Assembly: GCA_963851095.1 (NCBI GenBank)
Contig: CAWKOX010000003.1
Span: 21,467-85,466, forward strand
Source of the DNA: Oleispira sp963851095
GTDB lineage: Bacteria; Pseudomonadota; Gammaproteobacteria; Pseudomonadales; Oceanobacteraceae
DNA length: 64,000 nt
Direction of reading: 5' to 3'
In this document: piece after piece, positions 18,681 through 26,919 of the stretch
How the letters are laid out: each line of letters starts with the position of its first letter
How positions within the stretch are numbered: the first letter of the stretch is position 1
Made by a program: the position numbers and the translations under genes
The notes under the pieces: model-generated
The model's input: the letters and a program-made list of their open reading frames with translations, nothing else
Database searches by the model: none
What the model was told of the DNA's origin: nothing

Positions 18681-19814
18681 ATGAATTATTTTATTAATTG
18701 CCAATCCAAGGTCTTTCCGTGGCATTTGCACCCTGCACAACTCTATTCAATGGCGATGGAATTTGGCCTTAACAGCAATGATTTACTCGCTGCAGGCAAA
18801 CTCACCCCAGAAGACATCAAGCAGCCCGAACTCTTTATCAGCTGGCAGCAATACAGCGCCATTGCCAACTGTCTTGATAACGCGGCTCTTGATAAAGGGA
18901 GTCTTGATAAAGGGAGTCTTGATAAAGCAGATCTAGATAAAACTGAAAAGCCTCCAACGTATTGGGGGCTAGAACTGGGCCAGCGCTTAACCATGGCCAG
19001 TCACGGCTTATTAAGCCTAGCGATTATGAACTGCAGCACGTGGCGGCAAGCACTCGACTTAATGATTCAATACAAGAACCTAGTCACCGCCCTGTTTTAT
19101 ATCGAAGTGAAAGAAACTGACTCGCACATTATTTTAGAACTGCATCCAGAGTTCACCCGCTCTGAACTGCTACCCCATTACATTGATTGTTTTTTCACCA
19201 TTGTGTATCAGGTGGTTTATCAGCTCAGCAGTTTTAAAGAAGAATTAAAAAGTGATACCAGCGAGCTGGTGATTCATATGAAAGCCGACAGAGGGCTTGC
19301 GAAAACAGAGATAGAAAAAATCTTCCACGGCAACTGCATTGATAACAGCTATGGCAATCAAATCGTCATTCAAAAACGCTACCTCGATACCGAAATACAT
19401 TCTGGCCATGCGGCTAACTCGGTGGCCGCAAACAGCATGATTACGTTATTACGTGGCCAGTTAGCGCAGCAGTCTGGTTCAAACAATGCGAGTATAACGC
19501 AAGGCGACTTGCACGCCCTGCATGATATTTTCCGCCAACAAGAGTATTCCCAAGAACGGTGCGCATTGTTATTAAATACCAGCCTGACATCGCTAAAGCG
19601 GAAATTAGCCTTAGCCCAAACGAGTTTTAATAAGGAGCTTATTCAGTTTCGAGTTAACGAAGCGTGTTTTTATTTAACACACTCTGAGTTAGAGAATGAA
19701 GATATTAGTCAGCTTTTAGGATTTAAAGATATAGGGAGTTTTCGTCGGTTTTTTAAAACACATATGGGGCCAACACCCAGTGAGTACCAAGAAAGGGATA
19801 AGTGTCGCCAATAG
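18681..19814 (+). CDS. AraC-family regulator with an internal LDK repeat
   Basis: A 377-residue regulator with the N-terminal arabinose-binding-like domain common to OruR/ArgR-like AraC proteins (WGLELGQRLTMASHGLLSLAIMNC) and a C-terminal AraC helix-turn-helix (about 275-372, ending FRRFFKTHMGPTPSEY). Between the first helices and the domain core it carries a run of short repeats (LDKGS, LDKGS, LDKAD, LDKTE) coded by a 15-base tandem repeat at about 18886-18945. This is probably an extended surface loop of variable length. The gene is divergent from the molybdopterin oxidoreductase gene, with 240 bases between them, and is a candidate regulator of it. Confidence 0.85.
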   Translation: MNYFINCQSKVFPWHLHPAQLYSMAMEFGLNSNDLLAAGKLTPEDIKQPELFISWQQYSAIANCLDNAALDKGSLDKGSLDKADLDKTEKPPTYWGLELGQRLTMASHGLLSLAIMNCSTWRQALDLMIQYKNLVTALFYIEVKETDSHIILELHPEFTRSELLPHYIDCFFTIVYQVVYQLSSFKEELKSDTSELVIHMKADRGLAKTEIEKIFHGNCIDNSYGNQIVIQKRYLDTEIHSGHAANSVAANSMITLLRGQLAQQSGSNNASITQGDLHALHDIFRQQEYSQERCALLLNTSLTSLKRKLALAQTSFNKELIQFRVNEACFYLTHSELENEDISQLLGFKDIGSFRRFFKTHMGPTPSEYQERDKCRQ

Positions 19815-19881
19815 AAATACCATGAAGCCAAAATCAGTATTTCTTAATGAAAACTCAAACTTCCTTAACATTAGATTCCAT

Positions 19882-19947
19882 CTTTAACGCCCACAGCACT
19901 GGCGAGTGAAACAAGCCCAGCCCGCAGGGCGAATGTGTTTGTTAGTA
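19882..19947 (-). other. attC site
   Basis: On the minus strand the R-double-prime box TACTAAC (19941-19947) and R-prime box GTTAAAG (19882-19888) bound a 66-bp imperfect palindrome. It follows the ADP-ribosylglycohydrolase gene, whose stop codon lies inside it. Confidence 0.8.
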
Positions 19948-20838
19948 GTTTTCACAGTTGTATAGATCAACAGCAAGTTCCTCTATTTCAGTTGCCATTG
20001 AAATCGATGTCCGCCACTTATTAGGTATATTGGAGAAACCATAATAAGCACCTGCAAGTTGGCCACATATTGCAGCTGTTGTATCTGCATCATTTCCTAT
20101 ATTTGCAGCAAGCAAAATACAGTCTTCAAAGGAATCTCCATTCATGAAGCACCACAGTGCAGATTCTAAACTTTCTACAACATAGCCACTCCCAGTTAGT
20201 TGGGAGTAACTTAGATCGAGGAAATCCATATTTGCAATTGAGATGATTTTTTTGCAATAAGGCAGATATGCACTATTTTTAAAAATACTCAATTTATCAG
20301 TCGCGCGAAATGCATTATACAAAAGACTTGCAAGTAATTTACAGGAATCAATACATTCGGCAGAACCATGAGTTGTTCTTGAACTCTCACCTGCGAATTT
20401 AATGCAGTCTTCATAATTATTGTTATAGAAAATCGAAACTGGTGATAGTCGCATGATCGAACCATTCCCAGCTGAATACTCATCAACGGAACCGCTAAAT
20501 GGATCCTTAGTTTCCAAAAAATTTCTCAGTGCACTAGAAACCGTAATGCCAATATCAAAACATTCACCATTACTGCTCATATAACCGAACTGATACCAAT
20601 TACAATATCGATTCATTTGATCAATAGGGTCAAACCCTTTTTTAGAAAGCAGGCTGTGAGCCAAACACAATGCCATCGAAGTATCGTCAGTCCATTGCCC
20701 AAGCTCCAATTTAAATGGACCTCCACCAACCATATCAGTGATGGGCTCGAATGTACCTCTTGCTTCAAACTCAAGCGTCGTCCCTACTGCATCGCCGCAG
20801 GCCAGTCCAACCAGAGCACCTTTTATTCGATCTAACAT
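19942..20838 (-). CDS. ADP-ribosylglycohydrolase (DraG-like) cassette gene
   Basis: About 298 residues of the ADP-ribosylglycohydrolase / DraG fold. The two-metal site is visible: GDAVGTTLEF near the start, WTDDTSMAL (Asp-Asp), NGSIMR in the middle and the C-terminal GNDADTTAAICGQLAGAYYG. The family removes ADP-ribose from proteins or nucleic acids. The open frame extends to 20904, but that part lies within the upstream attC. I chose the ATG at 20838 (MLDRIKGAL), which matches family N-termini and has AGAGA upstream. ATG 20859 is possible. It is a single-gene cassette. A role in reversing toxin- or phage-derived ADP-ribosylation is plausible but inferred. Confidence 0.87.
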   Translation of the reverse strand: MLDRIKGALVGLACGDAVGTTLEFEARGTFEPITDMVGGGPFKLELGQWTDDTSMALCLAHSLLSKKGFDPIDQMNRYCNWYQFGYMSSNGECFDIGITVSSALRNFLETKDPFSGSVDEYSAGNGSIMRLSPVSIFYNNNYEDCIKFAGESSRTTHGSAECIDSCKLLASLLYNAFRATDKLSIFKNSAYLPYCKKIISIANMDFLDLSYSQLTGSGYVVESLESALWCFMNGDSFEDCILLAANIGNDADTTAAICGQLAGAYYGFSNIPNKWRTSISMATEIEELAVDLYNCENY

Positions 20839-20867
20839 TTGAGTATCTCTTATTCCCATATTTTGAC

Positions 20868-20957
20868 TACTAACGCTTTTAGCTAAAGTGCGTGCGTCTA
20901 GCACGTCCGATGGGGGCCGTTTTTTTGGCCGGAATGTATTTCAGCGTATTGTTATGC
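20868..20957 (-). other. attC site
   Basis: Boxes GCATAAC (20951-20957) and GTTAGTA (20868-20874) bound a 90-bp palindrome on the minus strand. The internal sequence (CATTCCGGCCAAAA, GTGCTAGACGCACG, CTTTAGCTAA) is shared with the attC at 60275-60362 in the other array. Confidence 0.82.
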
Positions 20958-21317
20958 AATTTTTGAGTAGGTATACAGTAGAACCCCGATAACGATAGCT
21001 ACTGAAAGTCCCACCTTAATCAAAATACCATTAAAAAATTTAACAGAAGCTTCTTTTACTTCAGATTCCATTTTCATTAGCTCTTCTTCGGACAAACCAC
21101 TTGTAACAACATGCTTAGATTTCGTCAAAACACTGCATGCGTCTTTATACTGAAAGTCCAACACTGCCCAAAGACCAACTTTAATCGCACCAGTAGATGC
21201 TCGGGATATTCCATATGAATTCTTAGAAGATATATGTGTAAGTATGCCAAGGACTCTTAACTTTTCTGCAGCATCTTCTGCTTGCACAATGTTGCCATAC
21301 TGCTCAATTAATCGCAC
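20952..21317 (-). CDS. DUF2007-like protein with C-terminal membrane anchor, cassette gene
   Basis: A 121-residue protein starting at GTG with AAGGAAG six bases upstream. Residues about 1-65 resemble the DUF2007 putative signal-transducing fold: an N-terminal YGN-x-AEDAAEKLRVLGILTHI helix-strand unit, then ISSKNSYGISRASTGAIKVGLWAVLDFQYKDAC. A charged linker follows, then one membrane helix at about 98-117 and a short tail SKIA. Its stop codon lies in the next attC, as expected for a cassette. The function of the family is unknown. The IS1182-like insertion lies just upstream of its start and has removed this gene from its original upstream neighbour. Confidence 0.6.
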   Translation of the reverse strand: MRLIEQYGNIVQAEDAAEKLRVLGILTHISSKNSYGISRASTGAIKVGLWAVLDFQYKDACSVLTKSKHVVTSGLSEEELMKMESEVKEASVKFFNGILIKVGLSVAIVIGVLLYTYSKIA

Positions 21318-21338
21318 TACACTTCCTTATTGCATAAC

Positions 21339-23133
21339 GAGGCTGTAGGAAAACCACATTCAAGCCAGTCATCCCTTACGCCTTCTTTCTAAATTTATTT
21401 ACACACTAATTTGCCAGATATTACGTAACTTGCAACTCAATTCATCACTATAATGATAAAAATGCTTACAACTCATTCTATGCAGCCCTATTAGACTGTT
21501 AATTGCCCATAGTTCGCTAACTTCTCGATATTATGAACCATACAATACAGTTGCCATTGTGCTTCAACTTTCTTTTTTCCACGCAAGCTGAAGCGGTTCA
21601 GTTTTTTATTCGTGCCAATATTTGCAAACACAGGTTCTACTACTGACATTCTATGGCTGTAAATCTGTTTCCCGTACGGACTATCAACGCGATGCTTCAT
21701 CCAGTCAGTAAAAGTAGGCTTACGTTTATGGTCGAGAATAAATGATACCTGCCTGCCACTGCCTTTTCTGTGATCAGCAGAGCTTGGATTCTGCATGCAT
21801 TTAGTTTTTAAATCACAATTTCTGCACTGCATTAAACGGCCATTAAAAAATGCTTTTGGTGCGCCTGATTCTGAAGCTCTTGTACTTTGGTAACTCAGTG
21901 TTTCTCCAGCGGGACATACACAAATAAGATTTATTGGATCAAAATCAAATTCACTTGGTGGAATGACATTACGAATACTGCCTTTCTTCTTTTCATTTTG
22001 ATGGCGCTTACCATATTTTTCTTTTTGATTAATAAATTTAGGATCACGACTTCTAAATTTATTATCAGGTATGTATGCATTAATATTATCTTCGTGCAGA
22101 TACTTCATATTTGCTTCGTTCGCAAAGCCTGTATCTGCCGTCACAATTGTACCTTCGTGAAAATATGTTTTCACTTATACCTAAACGTTGATACTTATCC
22201 TTTAATATTCTCTAAAACAGGCTTTAAAGTGTGGTGTTCTTGGCCTTCTCCGAAAGCTTGAGCATCAATAACTATTTGATGTTTTTTATCCACAGTCGCA
22301 ACGCCGTTGTAACCTTGTATCGTTCCTTTACTGGTTGTCATCTTTCCAGATTGATTATCAGTGATATTACTCTTTACTTCTTTTGGCCTTTTTCCTTGCC
22401 CCATCCTTGGGGTTGCATCTTTAGGAAATTATCAATTTTATCGTGTGCTTTATTTAAAGTTTCAATTGCTTGCTCTGCCCTTAACTTACGCTGTTCATCC
22501 AGCGTATCACTGCCATCGATTTTCTTATGTTCACTGACATGATGGCCAATTAAGCGTTTAATCTTCGCGCGTTTTTCTTCTAGTTCTTTTAATGTGCCAG
22601 ACCATTCTTTTGCAGAGTTCGATGACATTTTACAGCCATCAATAGCAAACAGTTCATTACCTAATAGACCTTGTTCTTGGCAGATCAGAAGTACTTGTTC
22701 GAATAGAGTTTCTATTTCTTTCGCGTTACTGCTTACGAAAGCAGCAATCGTAGTGAAGTGAGGAACCGTATCGCAAGAGAGCGCTTTAAATATGATATTA
22801 GTTTCACAGCACCACTGAATTTCACGGCTAGAAGTAATGCCTTTTGAATAGGCGAACAAAATTATTTTTAAGAGAATAGCGGGATCATAAGCAGGCCGAC
22901 CGCCGTCATTATTTTTAAACTTAGGATAAAATATTGAGAGATCGAGTTTGGTATCTATCAAAAAGTGAACTGCGTGCTCAAATGTTCCTGGCTGCAATTG
23001 ATCTTTATAGTTTATGACGACCATAGATGTTTGATCGTAATTATAAGGAATAAACTTAGGCATTTTTCACCTCTTGATAAGAGGTGGTATTTTAACAAAA
23101 TACGAGGTGAAAATAAGGTTTTTCTACAGCCTC
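21339..23133 (-). mobile_element. IS1182-family insertion sequence (about 1795 bp)
   Basis: The ends form inverted repeats starting GAGGCTGTAG and continuing to AAAACC with one mismatch in about 17 bases. Flanks give a 2-3 bp target duplication (AC or ACG). The transposase is of the IS1182 type and reads on the minus strand, but it is broken (next entry). The insertion point is inside the R-prime region of an attC. Confidence 0.8.
21491..23063 (-). pseudogene. IS1182-family transposase, frameshifted
   Basis: Three frames together make one IS1182 transposase. Residues of the first part (23063-22374) include MPKFIPYNYDQTSMVVINY, the GGRPAYDPAILLKIILFAYSKG element, FAIDGCKMSSNSAKEW and the coiled region. 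The middle part (about 22404-22195) has ITDNQSGKM, YNGVATVDKKHQIVIDAQAFG. The last part (22174-21491) has VTADTGFANEANMKYL, CPAGETL and the C-terminal RMSVVEPVFANIGTNKKLNRFSLRGKKKVEAQW. The frame changes near 22385 (an A-rich GGAAAAAGG) and again near 22175-22200, where at least one extra base sits in short homopolymers. It is therefore very likely inactive, unless two slippage events are used. Confidence 0.85.
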
Positions 23134-23191
23134 ACGCCTGCCAGCATGGGTGCAGCTTCGCTGCATCCCCCTGACTGGCTTTGTTATAGCT

Positions 23192-24211
23192 TTATAATGG
23201 GCGAGCATTAAAAAATTGACCGTAATCAGCGTGGGTTTTCACCCACAAGGCAAGTTTCACCTCAAACCCTTGTTTTTTAATTTCCTCACCAACTTCTTTC
23301 ATATAGGTTTCGTCAGCACTAAAATCACCAAGTGATAAAATTTCAACGCCAATTGTTGATATTTGGTAGCAACCTAGTTTCACTTTTTTATTAGGATCTT
23401 CTCCTTCGATAAGGAGTATTTTATTTCTATTTATCAAAGTATTAAAGAATCTTTCGGTTTCCCTACTGGGAAAGCAAAATTCTAAACCGCTAACTTGACC
23501 GCCCTGTACACCACTAACTATACCTAAGTCATCCATTTGTAAGAGAAAATTGAAATTAATTCCTTCCTTTTCTAAACATGGGCATTTAAATATAGAGCGA
23601 TGAATCACGAATTTTCCTAATTTCGATATCGCTTGGGCTTCATCCTGAGAAAGATTTTTAATAAACTCCAAAGTCCTCAGTGAATATGATCCAGGCGATT
23701 TGACTTCACCTGCTAATGTGCGCGCCCAAATTTGGCGTAACTCTTCATTATTAGTTGTCTTAGCATGATCTCGCCACCTATGCAGCCAATCTGAATCAAC
23801 TTCTTTCTCAGATGGTTCTTGTTGTGATCTAAGTAATTCTTCTTCAGCAAGTGAAATCGTTTTGTTAATGTTAATTTCCTGCTGTATTTTTTCAGCTTTA
23901 TTTTGCTGCTCTACTTTCTCTGAAAATGATTCCAAGCTAAGCGTTGGTTCTATTCTACCTAAAAATTCTGGCGTTACTTGAGCATCCTTGTCACCTAATT
24001 CAATAAGCCGACCATCTGGAAGAAGCTTCTTACTTCCCTTTTTAATTTGATCAGCCTCAATTTCAGCTTGCGCAAGTATTAACATTTCGTCACGCCTTAC
24101 TTCAGCGTGTGCTTTACCCTCTCTTTTTATCTGCCATGGAGAAGCCAAAGAGCCAACACCATCCTTTGCCAAGGTTTCCCAAAGCTTTATTAAGAGTTTT
24201 TCTCCTAACAT
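23192..24211 (-). CDS. DUF2806-like protein, cassette gene
   Basis: A 339-residue protein resembling the DUF2806 family. An N-terminal helix pair (LLIKLWETLAKDGVGSLASPWQIKREGKAHAEVRRDEML) begins the protein, as in family members that start with a short amphipathic region and then PxQIKR. A coiled-coil Glu/Gln-rich middle (about 90-145), a conserved DWLHRWRDHAKTTNNEELRQIWARTLAGE segment (about 140-175) and a C-terminal alpha/beta part follow. The function of the family is unknown, though relatives are often found in mobile regions. The upstream attC is 24247-24342 and the downstream one is the IS-split site. Confidence 0.65.
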   Translation of the reverse strand: MLGEKLLIKLWETLAKDGVGSLASPWQIKREGKAHAEVRRDEMLILAQAEIEADQIKKGSKKLLPDGRLIELGDKDAQVTPEFLGRIEPTLSLESFSEKVEQQNKAEKIQQEININKTISLAEEELLRSQQEPSEKEVDSDWLHRWRDHAKTTNNEELRQIWARTLAGEVKSPGSYSLRTLEFIKNLSQDEAQAISKLGKFVIHRSIFKCPCLEKEGINFNFLLQMDDLGIVSGVQGGQVSGLEFCFPSRETERFFNTLINRNKILLIEGEDPNKKVKLGCYQISTIGVEILSLGDFSADETYMKEVGEEIKKQGFEVKLALWVKTHADYGQFFNARPL

Positions 24212-24246
24212 AATTTCTCCATTATTTGGTTATATCTAAGACAGAG

Positions 24247-24342
24247 CTATAACGCCCGCATTTGCGGCGGTTTTGTAGCGAGGCACGAGCGGAAAAACCG
24301 TCCAAGCCACGCAGTGGCTGATGCAACATGCGTTTGTTAAGT
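24247..24342 (-). other. attC site
   Basis: Boxes ACTTAAC (24336-24342) and GTTATAG (24247-24253) bound 96 bp on the minus strand. The interior (CTGCGTGGCTTGGACG, TTTTTCCGCTCGTGCC, CTACAAAACCGCCGCAAATGC) is almost the same as the attC half at 56713-56803 in the plus-strand array. Confidence 0.85.
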
Positions 24343-24418
24343 TTCAGGTTTACCAACATACCACGATCCTATTAATTATGACCAAGAATGCTTTGCATCC
24401 TCAGGCCTATTATTCGGG

Positions 24419-24673
24419 CTATATCGCATAACTATAGAAGCCCCAGTGTTCGGAAAAATATACAGCCTCCCCATCGGCGGGAAAATGTATTATTTTATCA
24501 ATTAGAGCGTCAGGTACTTTAACCTTTCGGTTTTCAAACAATTCATTCGAATACGATGTTGCTGTAACTCCATTAAATGCAAGCCACCTAAAGTGTTCAT
24601 TAGAAATAGTAATAATTAAGCTACACACAACTATTGTAATTGCAGCGAATAACGAAACTTGAAGCTTATTCAT
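24419..24673 (-). CDS. Small single-pass membrane or secreted protein, cassette gene
   Basis: An 84-residue protein with an N-terminal hydrophobic helix at about residues 5-24 (VSLFAAITIVVCSLIITI), either a signal anchor or an uncleaved signal peptide. The remaining 60 residues would be periplasmic and contain no Cys motif. I do not recognise a family. An R-prime-like GTTAAGT lies at 24681-24687 just before its start, which marks the outer edge of the minus-strand cassette array. Confidence 0.55.
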   Translation of the reverse strand: MNKLQVSLFAAITIVVCSLIITISNEHFRWLAFNGVTATSYSNELFENRKVKVPDALIDKIIHFPADGEAVYFSEHWGFYSYAI

Positions 24674-24702
24674 AAATAGAACTTAACATTTTAATCGTGC
24701 GC

Positions 24703-24964
24703 ATGCGCGTTTGCACGGAAGTGACTCTTCGCTAAAAGAGCCCACGGATTCGTGGCAACGATTTGATTTCATTCGGTAATTTTCAAAGTCCATTTCCAAG
24801 TTCCATCTTTCCATCCCAGAAATACGCGCATGCGCGTTTACCTAAATAACGAGGGTCTCGTTATGTCAGGGTCCATATTGATAATGCACTGATTTTGCAC
24901 GAGTTTTTTAAATTGTTCCAGTGCAAACAGGCATGGTTACAACTTCTTTCGTGCAAACGCGCAT
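24703..24964. repeat. 14-bp inverted repeats at the array edge
   Basis: ATGCGCGTTTGCAC (24703-24716) recurs in exact reverse complement at 24951-24964. A third, direct copy of its core (GCGCATGCGCGTTT) lies at 24826-24839. The stretch 24674-25251 has no gene I can support. It holds these repeats and a short inverted repeat AACGAG / CTCGTT at about 24847-24861, and nothing else I recognise. Confidence 0.5.
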
Positions 24965-25251
24965 AAAAAAGCATCACCCTCCAATATCAACTGTATATAA
25001 ACACAGTCTTTTAAAATGCAGTTAAAATACAGACACAGAATGCACATAAAGGCTTTTTACGCAGATTCTCAGTCATTTTATGCGGCAACTGATGTAACGG
25101 CTGATTGGATATACAACTCGATGACTAGTTGTAAACACTCCACTCCCTGACCTCTAAAGTCATCAATTCAACCTTAGCTGTCGTTTATTCCTTGACCTAC
25201 TTTCGTTCTAATAAAGTCGGTGAAAAATATAACAATAATTAAGGTGCAATT

Positions 25252-25716
25252 ATGAATACAAAGCGAAGCATGAAGCTCGCGGGGTTGCTATCCGCTGCGA
25301 TAGTCGGCCTTGCAGGCTTTCCCTCAATCGGTTTAACCCATACAGACGGAGCCTACACACACCAGTCCAGTGCGGTGGTCTCTAACCCAGATTGGATGAA
25401 GTTTGTTGATGGCAATAAACGTATCAGTGAGTTATCCATTCCCGGTACCCACAATATGATGTCGATTAAAAGCGGCGCTATCTGGCAAAACCAGACTATA
25501 TCACTGTCACAACAGTTAGAGTCTGGCTTACGTGTATTTGATATGCGTACCCGTCACATCGATCACAAGTTCCGTATGCATCACGGCATGATTGCGCAAA
25601 ATACTTATTTTGATGATGTGCTAAAAGATATTGATGCGTTCTTAACCGCGCACCCAAACGAAACTGTTTTATTTCCAAATGGATTTGTTTTGATAATGAG
25701 TGTCATCGCTTGCTGA
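25252..25716 (+). pseudogene. Truncated PI-PLC-like gene
   Basis: The first about 141 codons are a close paralogue of the PI-PLC gene at 13802-15262: an export signal, LSIPGTHNMMS with the first catalytic His, RVFDMRTRH and RMHHGMI with the second His. Homology stops abruptly after NETVLF at about 25675, where the paralogue goes on with RLRTEH. The frame then runs 13 codons into unrelated sequence and stops. The rest of the X domain and the ricin tail are missing. The break joins it tail to tail with an AraC remnant on the other strand, so a rearrangement removed both 3-prime parts. Confidence 0.85.
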
Positions 25717-26061
25717 ATATCTTTGCAGTTTTGTATAACGTACCCCATCAAGGCCTGAAGGTATGAAGGATGAAAATGTGAACCAATGTGAAAGCCTAAG
25801 GAAGTATCTCCCGTTATATATTCTGCAATTCTCCAGGCGTTATAATAGGTAGTAATTTCAATAATGACACTCTCAGCACCAACATCCTGACTATTGAGTC
25901 CTGATTCCTGTAAAAAATTCTGCCTTCTTTTCTCCCGCTAGACTGAATACTGCATCATAAAGCGCTTTAAAAGCGATCCCCGTGACTTCATCAGACATAC
26001 CAGTAACGCCACTTTTTGCTTGAATAGGTACTTTATAGTTTAGCTGAAAAATTGCTGCCAT
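25678..26061 (-). pseudogene. AraC-family regulator, N-terminal remnant
   Basis: Read on the minus strand, an ATG at 26061 starts 56 codons (to 25891) ending in a frame broken near a run of six T. In the next frame the sequence goes on as NFLQESGLNSQDVGAES, then ITGDTSLGFHIGSHFHPSYL and LMGYVIQNCKDIQQAM. This is the N-terminal arabinose-binding-like domain of AraC regulators and is similar to the intact regulator at 29413. It stops at the junction with the PI-PLC remnant, so the DNA-binding domain is lost. One frameshift plus truncation make it a pseudogene. Confidence 0.65.
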
Positions 26062-26176
26062 ATTGGATACATGCCTAATTATTATAATTAGTCACACTGT
26101 ATCTTTTAGCTAAGAAATTGCATGATCAGCAAGCGACATTCTAATGGCCTAACACGACATTTTTAGGAAATTAACG

Positions 26177-26800
26177 CTAAAGCGCGTTTAACTCCATAAA
26201 GCCTTTTTTAAGCTCATTCAACATCGTAGATATTTCAAAGCTTGAGAACTCTAGTTCCAAGGATTTAACATCCAAACTGCTAAGTTTAAGCAAAGGTCGC
26301 TTATCTTCAGTATCTTCAACATTCGATTTTTGCAGAATGGGGATGAAACCCTGCTTTTTATCGATATTGCTCAGAATTTGATTCAAAGTGCTTGAAAAGG
26401 CAGAGGTACTTGTAGGCTTTCCTGATTTTTTCTGCAGAAAGGTTAACCCTTCCTTTCCGGATGCGAACAAGTGTATAGAAGTATTTCTAACAGCTTCGGC
26501 AGGAATACGGCTAAATGTCTTGGTATAGTCTTCAGTATTTGGGTGAAAAACAACACGATCAACAGAAGTAAATTGGCATTTTCCTTCCGAGTATATTTGC
26601 TGAGCCCCTGATGAGTAGGTAGGAATATATTTACACAGGGTTTTTATTAATATTTGGCCCGCTCTTTTATTCGAAACGTTGTGTAAGTTCCAGAATAAAT
26701 CGCTTTTAATATTGCTAAGTTCTAGCTGAGGCATGGGTACGGACCAAAAGTTTGTGTTTAATGATTGTATAAATTTATCGTGATAGCTCCTGTAGATCAA
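26177..26800 (-). CDS. Hypothetical protein
   Basis: A 207-residue soluble-looking protein without signal peptide or membrane helix. I do not recognise a family. The middle is basic and polar, with FHPNTEDYTKTFSRIPAEAVRNTS at about 81-105. The last 40 residues form a hydrophobic-heptad helix (LELEFSSFEISTMLNELKKGFMEL). It sits between the AraC remnant and the terminator of the large PLC/lectin gene, so it is part of the rearranged segment. Base composition is AT-richer than the lipase genes. Confidence 0.5.
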   Translation of the reverse strand: MIYRSYHDKFIQSLNTNFWSVPMPQLELSNIKSDLFWNLHNVSNKRAGQILIKTLCKYIPTYSSGAQQIYSEGKCQFTSVDRVVFHPNTEDYTKTFSRIPAEAVRNTSIHLFASGKEGLTFLQKKSGKPTSTSAFSSTLNQILSNIDKKQGFIPILQKSNVEDTEDKRPLLKLSSLDVKSLELEFSSFEISTMLNELKKGFMELNAL

Positions 26801-26871
26801 TACTTAGCAGCACTAGTTTACGAAGTTTAACAGTCCTACTCGGTCGTATTTTGGTGGGTAAACCTGCCATA

Positions 26872-26899
26872 AAATAAGCCGCATAATGCGCGGCTTATT
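26872..26899 (-). terminator. Intrinsic terminator of the PLC/lectin gene
   Basis: The stem AATAAGCCGC / GCGGCTTATT with a short loop is followed on the minus strand by a T-rich stretch. It lies 20 bases past the stop of the gene at 26920. Confidence 0.7.
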
Positions 26900-26919
26900 C
26901 GACTTTTAACATGAAGCGA

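Larger units (their letters stand above)
21332..23189 (-). other. attC site split by an insertion sequence
   Basis: The R-prime half (GTTATGC, 21332-21338) is separated from the rest of the site (23134-23189, R-double-prime box CTATAAC at 23183-23189) by the IS. Rejoining at AAC gives a normal attC of about 64 bp with a strong stem (GCCAGTC, GATGCAGC / GCTGCACC, GCTGGC). Confidence 0.75.
19882..24687 (-). mobile_element. Integron cassette array without integrase, minus strand
   Basis: Four small genes on the minus strand are separated by attC sites with R-prime (GTTRRRY) and R-double-prime (RYYYAAC) boxes and imperfect palindromes between. Each stop codon lies in or just before the next attC, as in integron cassettes. 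No integrase gene or attI is in the window, so this is a CALIN-type cluster. Two of its attC sites belong to the same sequence types as two attC sites of the array at 50-64 kb. One attC is split by an IS1182-like element. The array sits between the AraC gene at 18681 and a broken PI-PLC gene at 25252. Confidence 0.82.

Noticed and set aside
20839..20904. N-terminal extension of the ADP-ribosylglycohydrolase from 20904
   Set aside because: Its first residues are coded by the attC palindrome and have no family match. The internal ATG fits the family start.
22374..22404. Programmed frameshift in the IS1182 transposase at GGAAAAAGG
   Set aside because: A second shift near 22175-22200 would also be needed, and IS1182 transposases are usually one frame, so decay is simpler.
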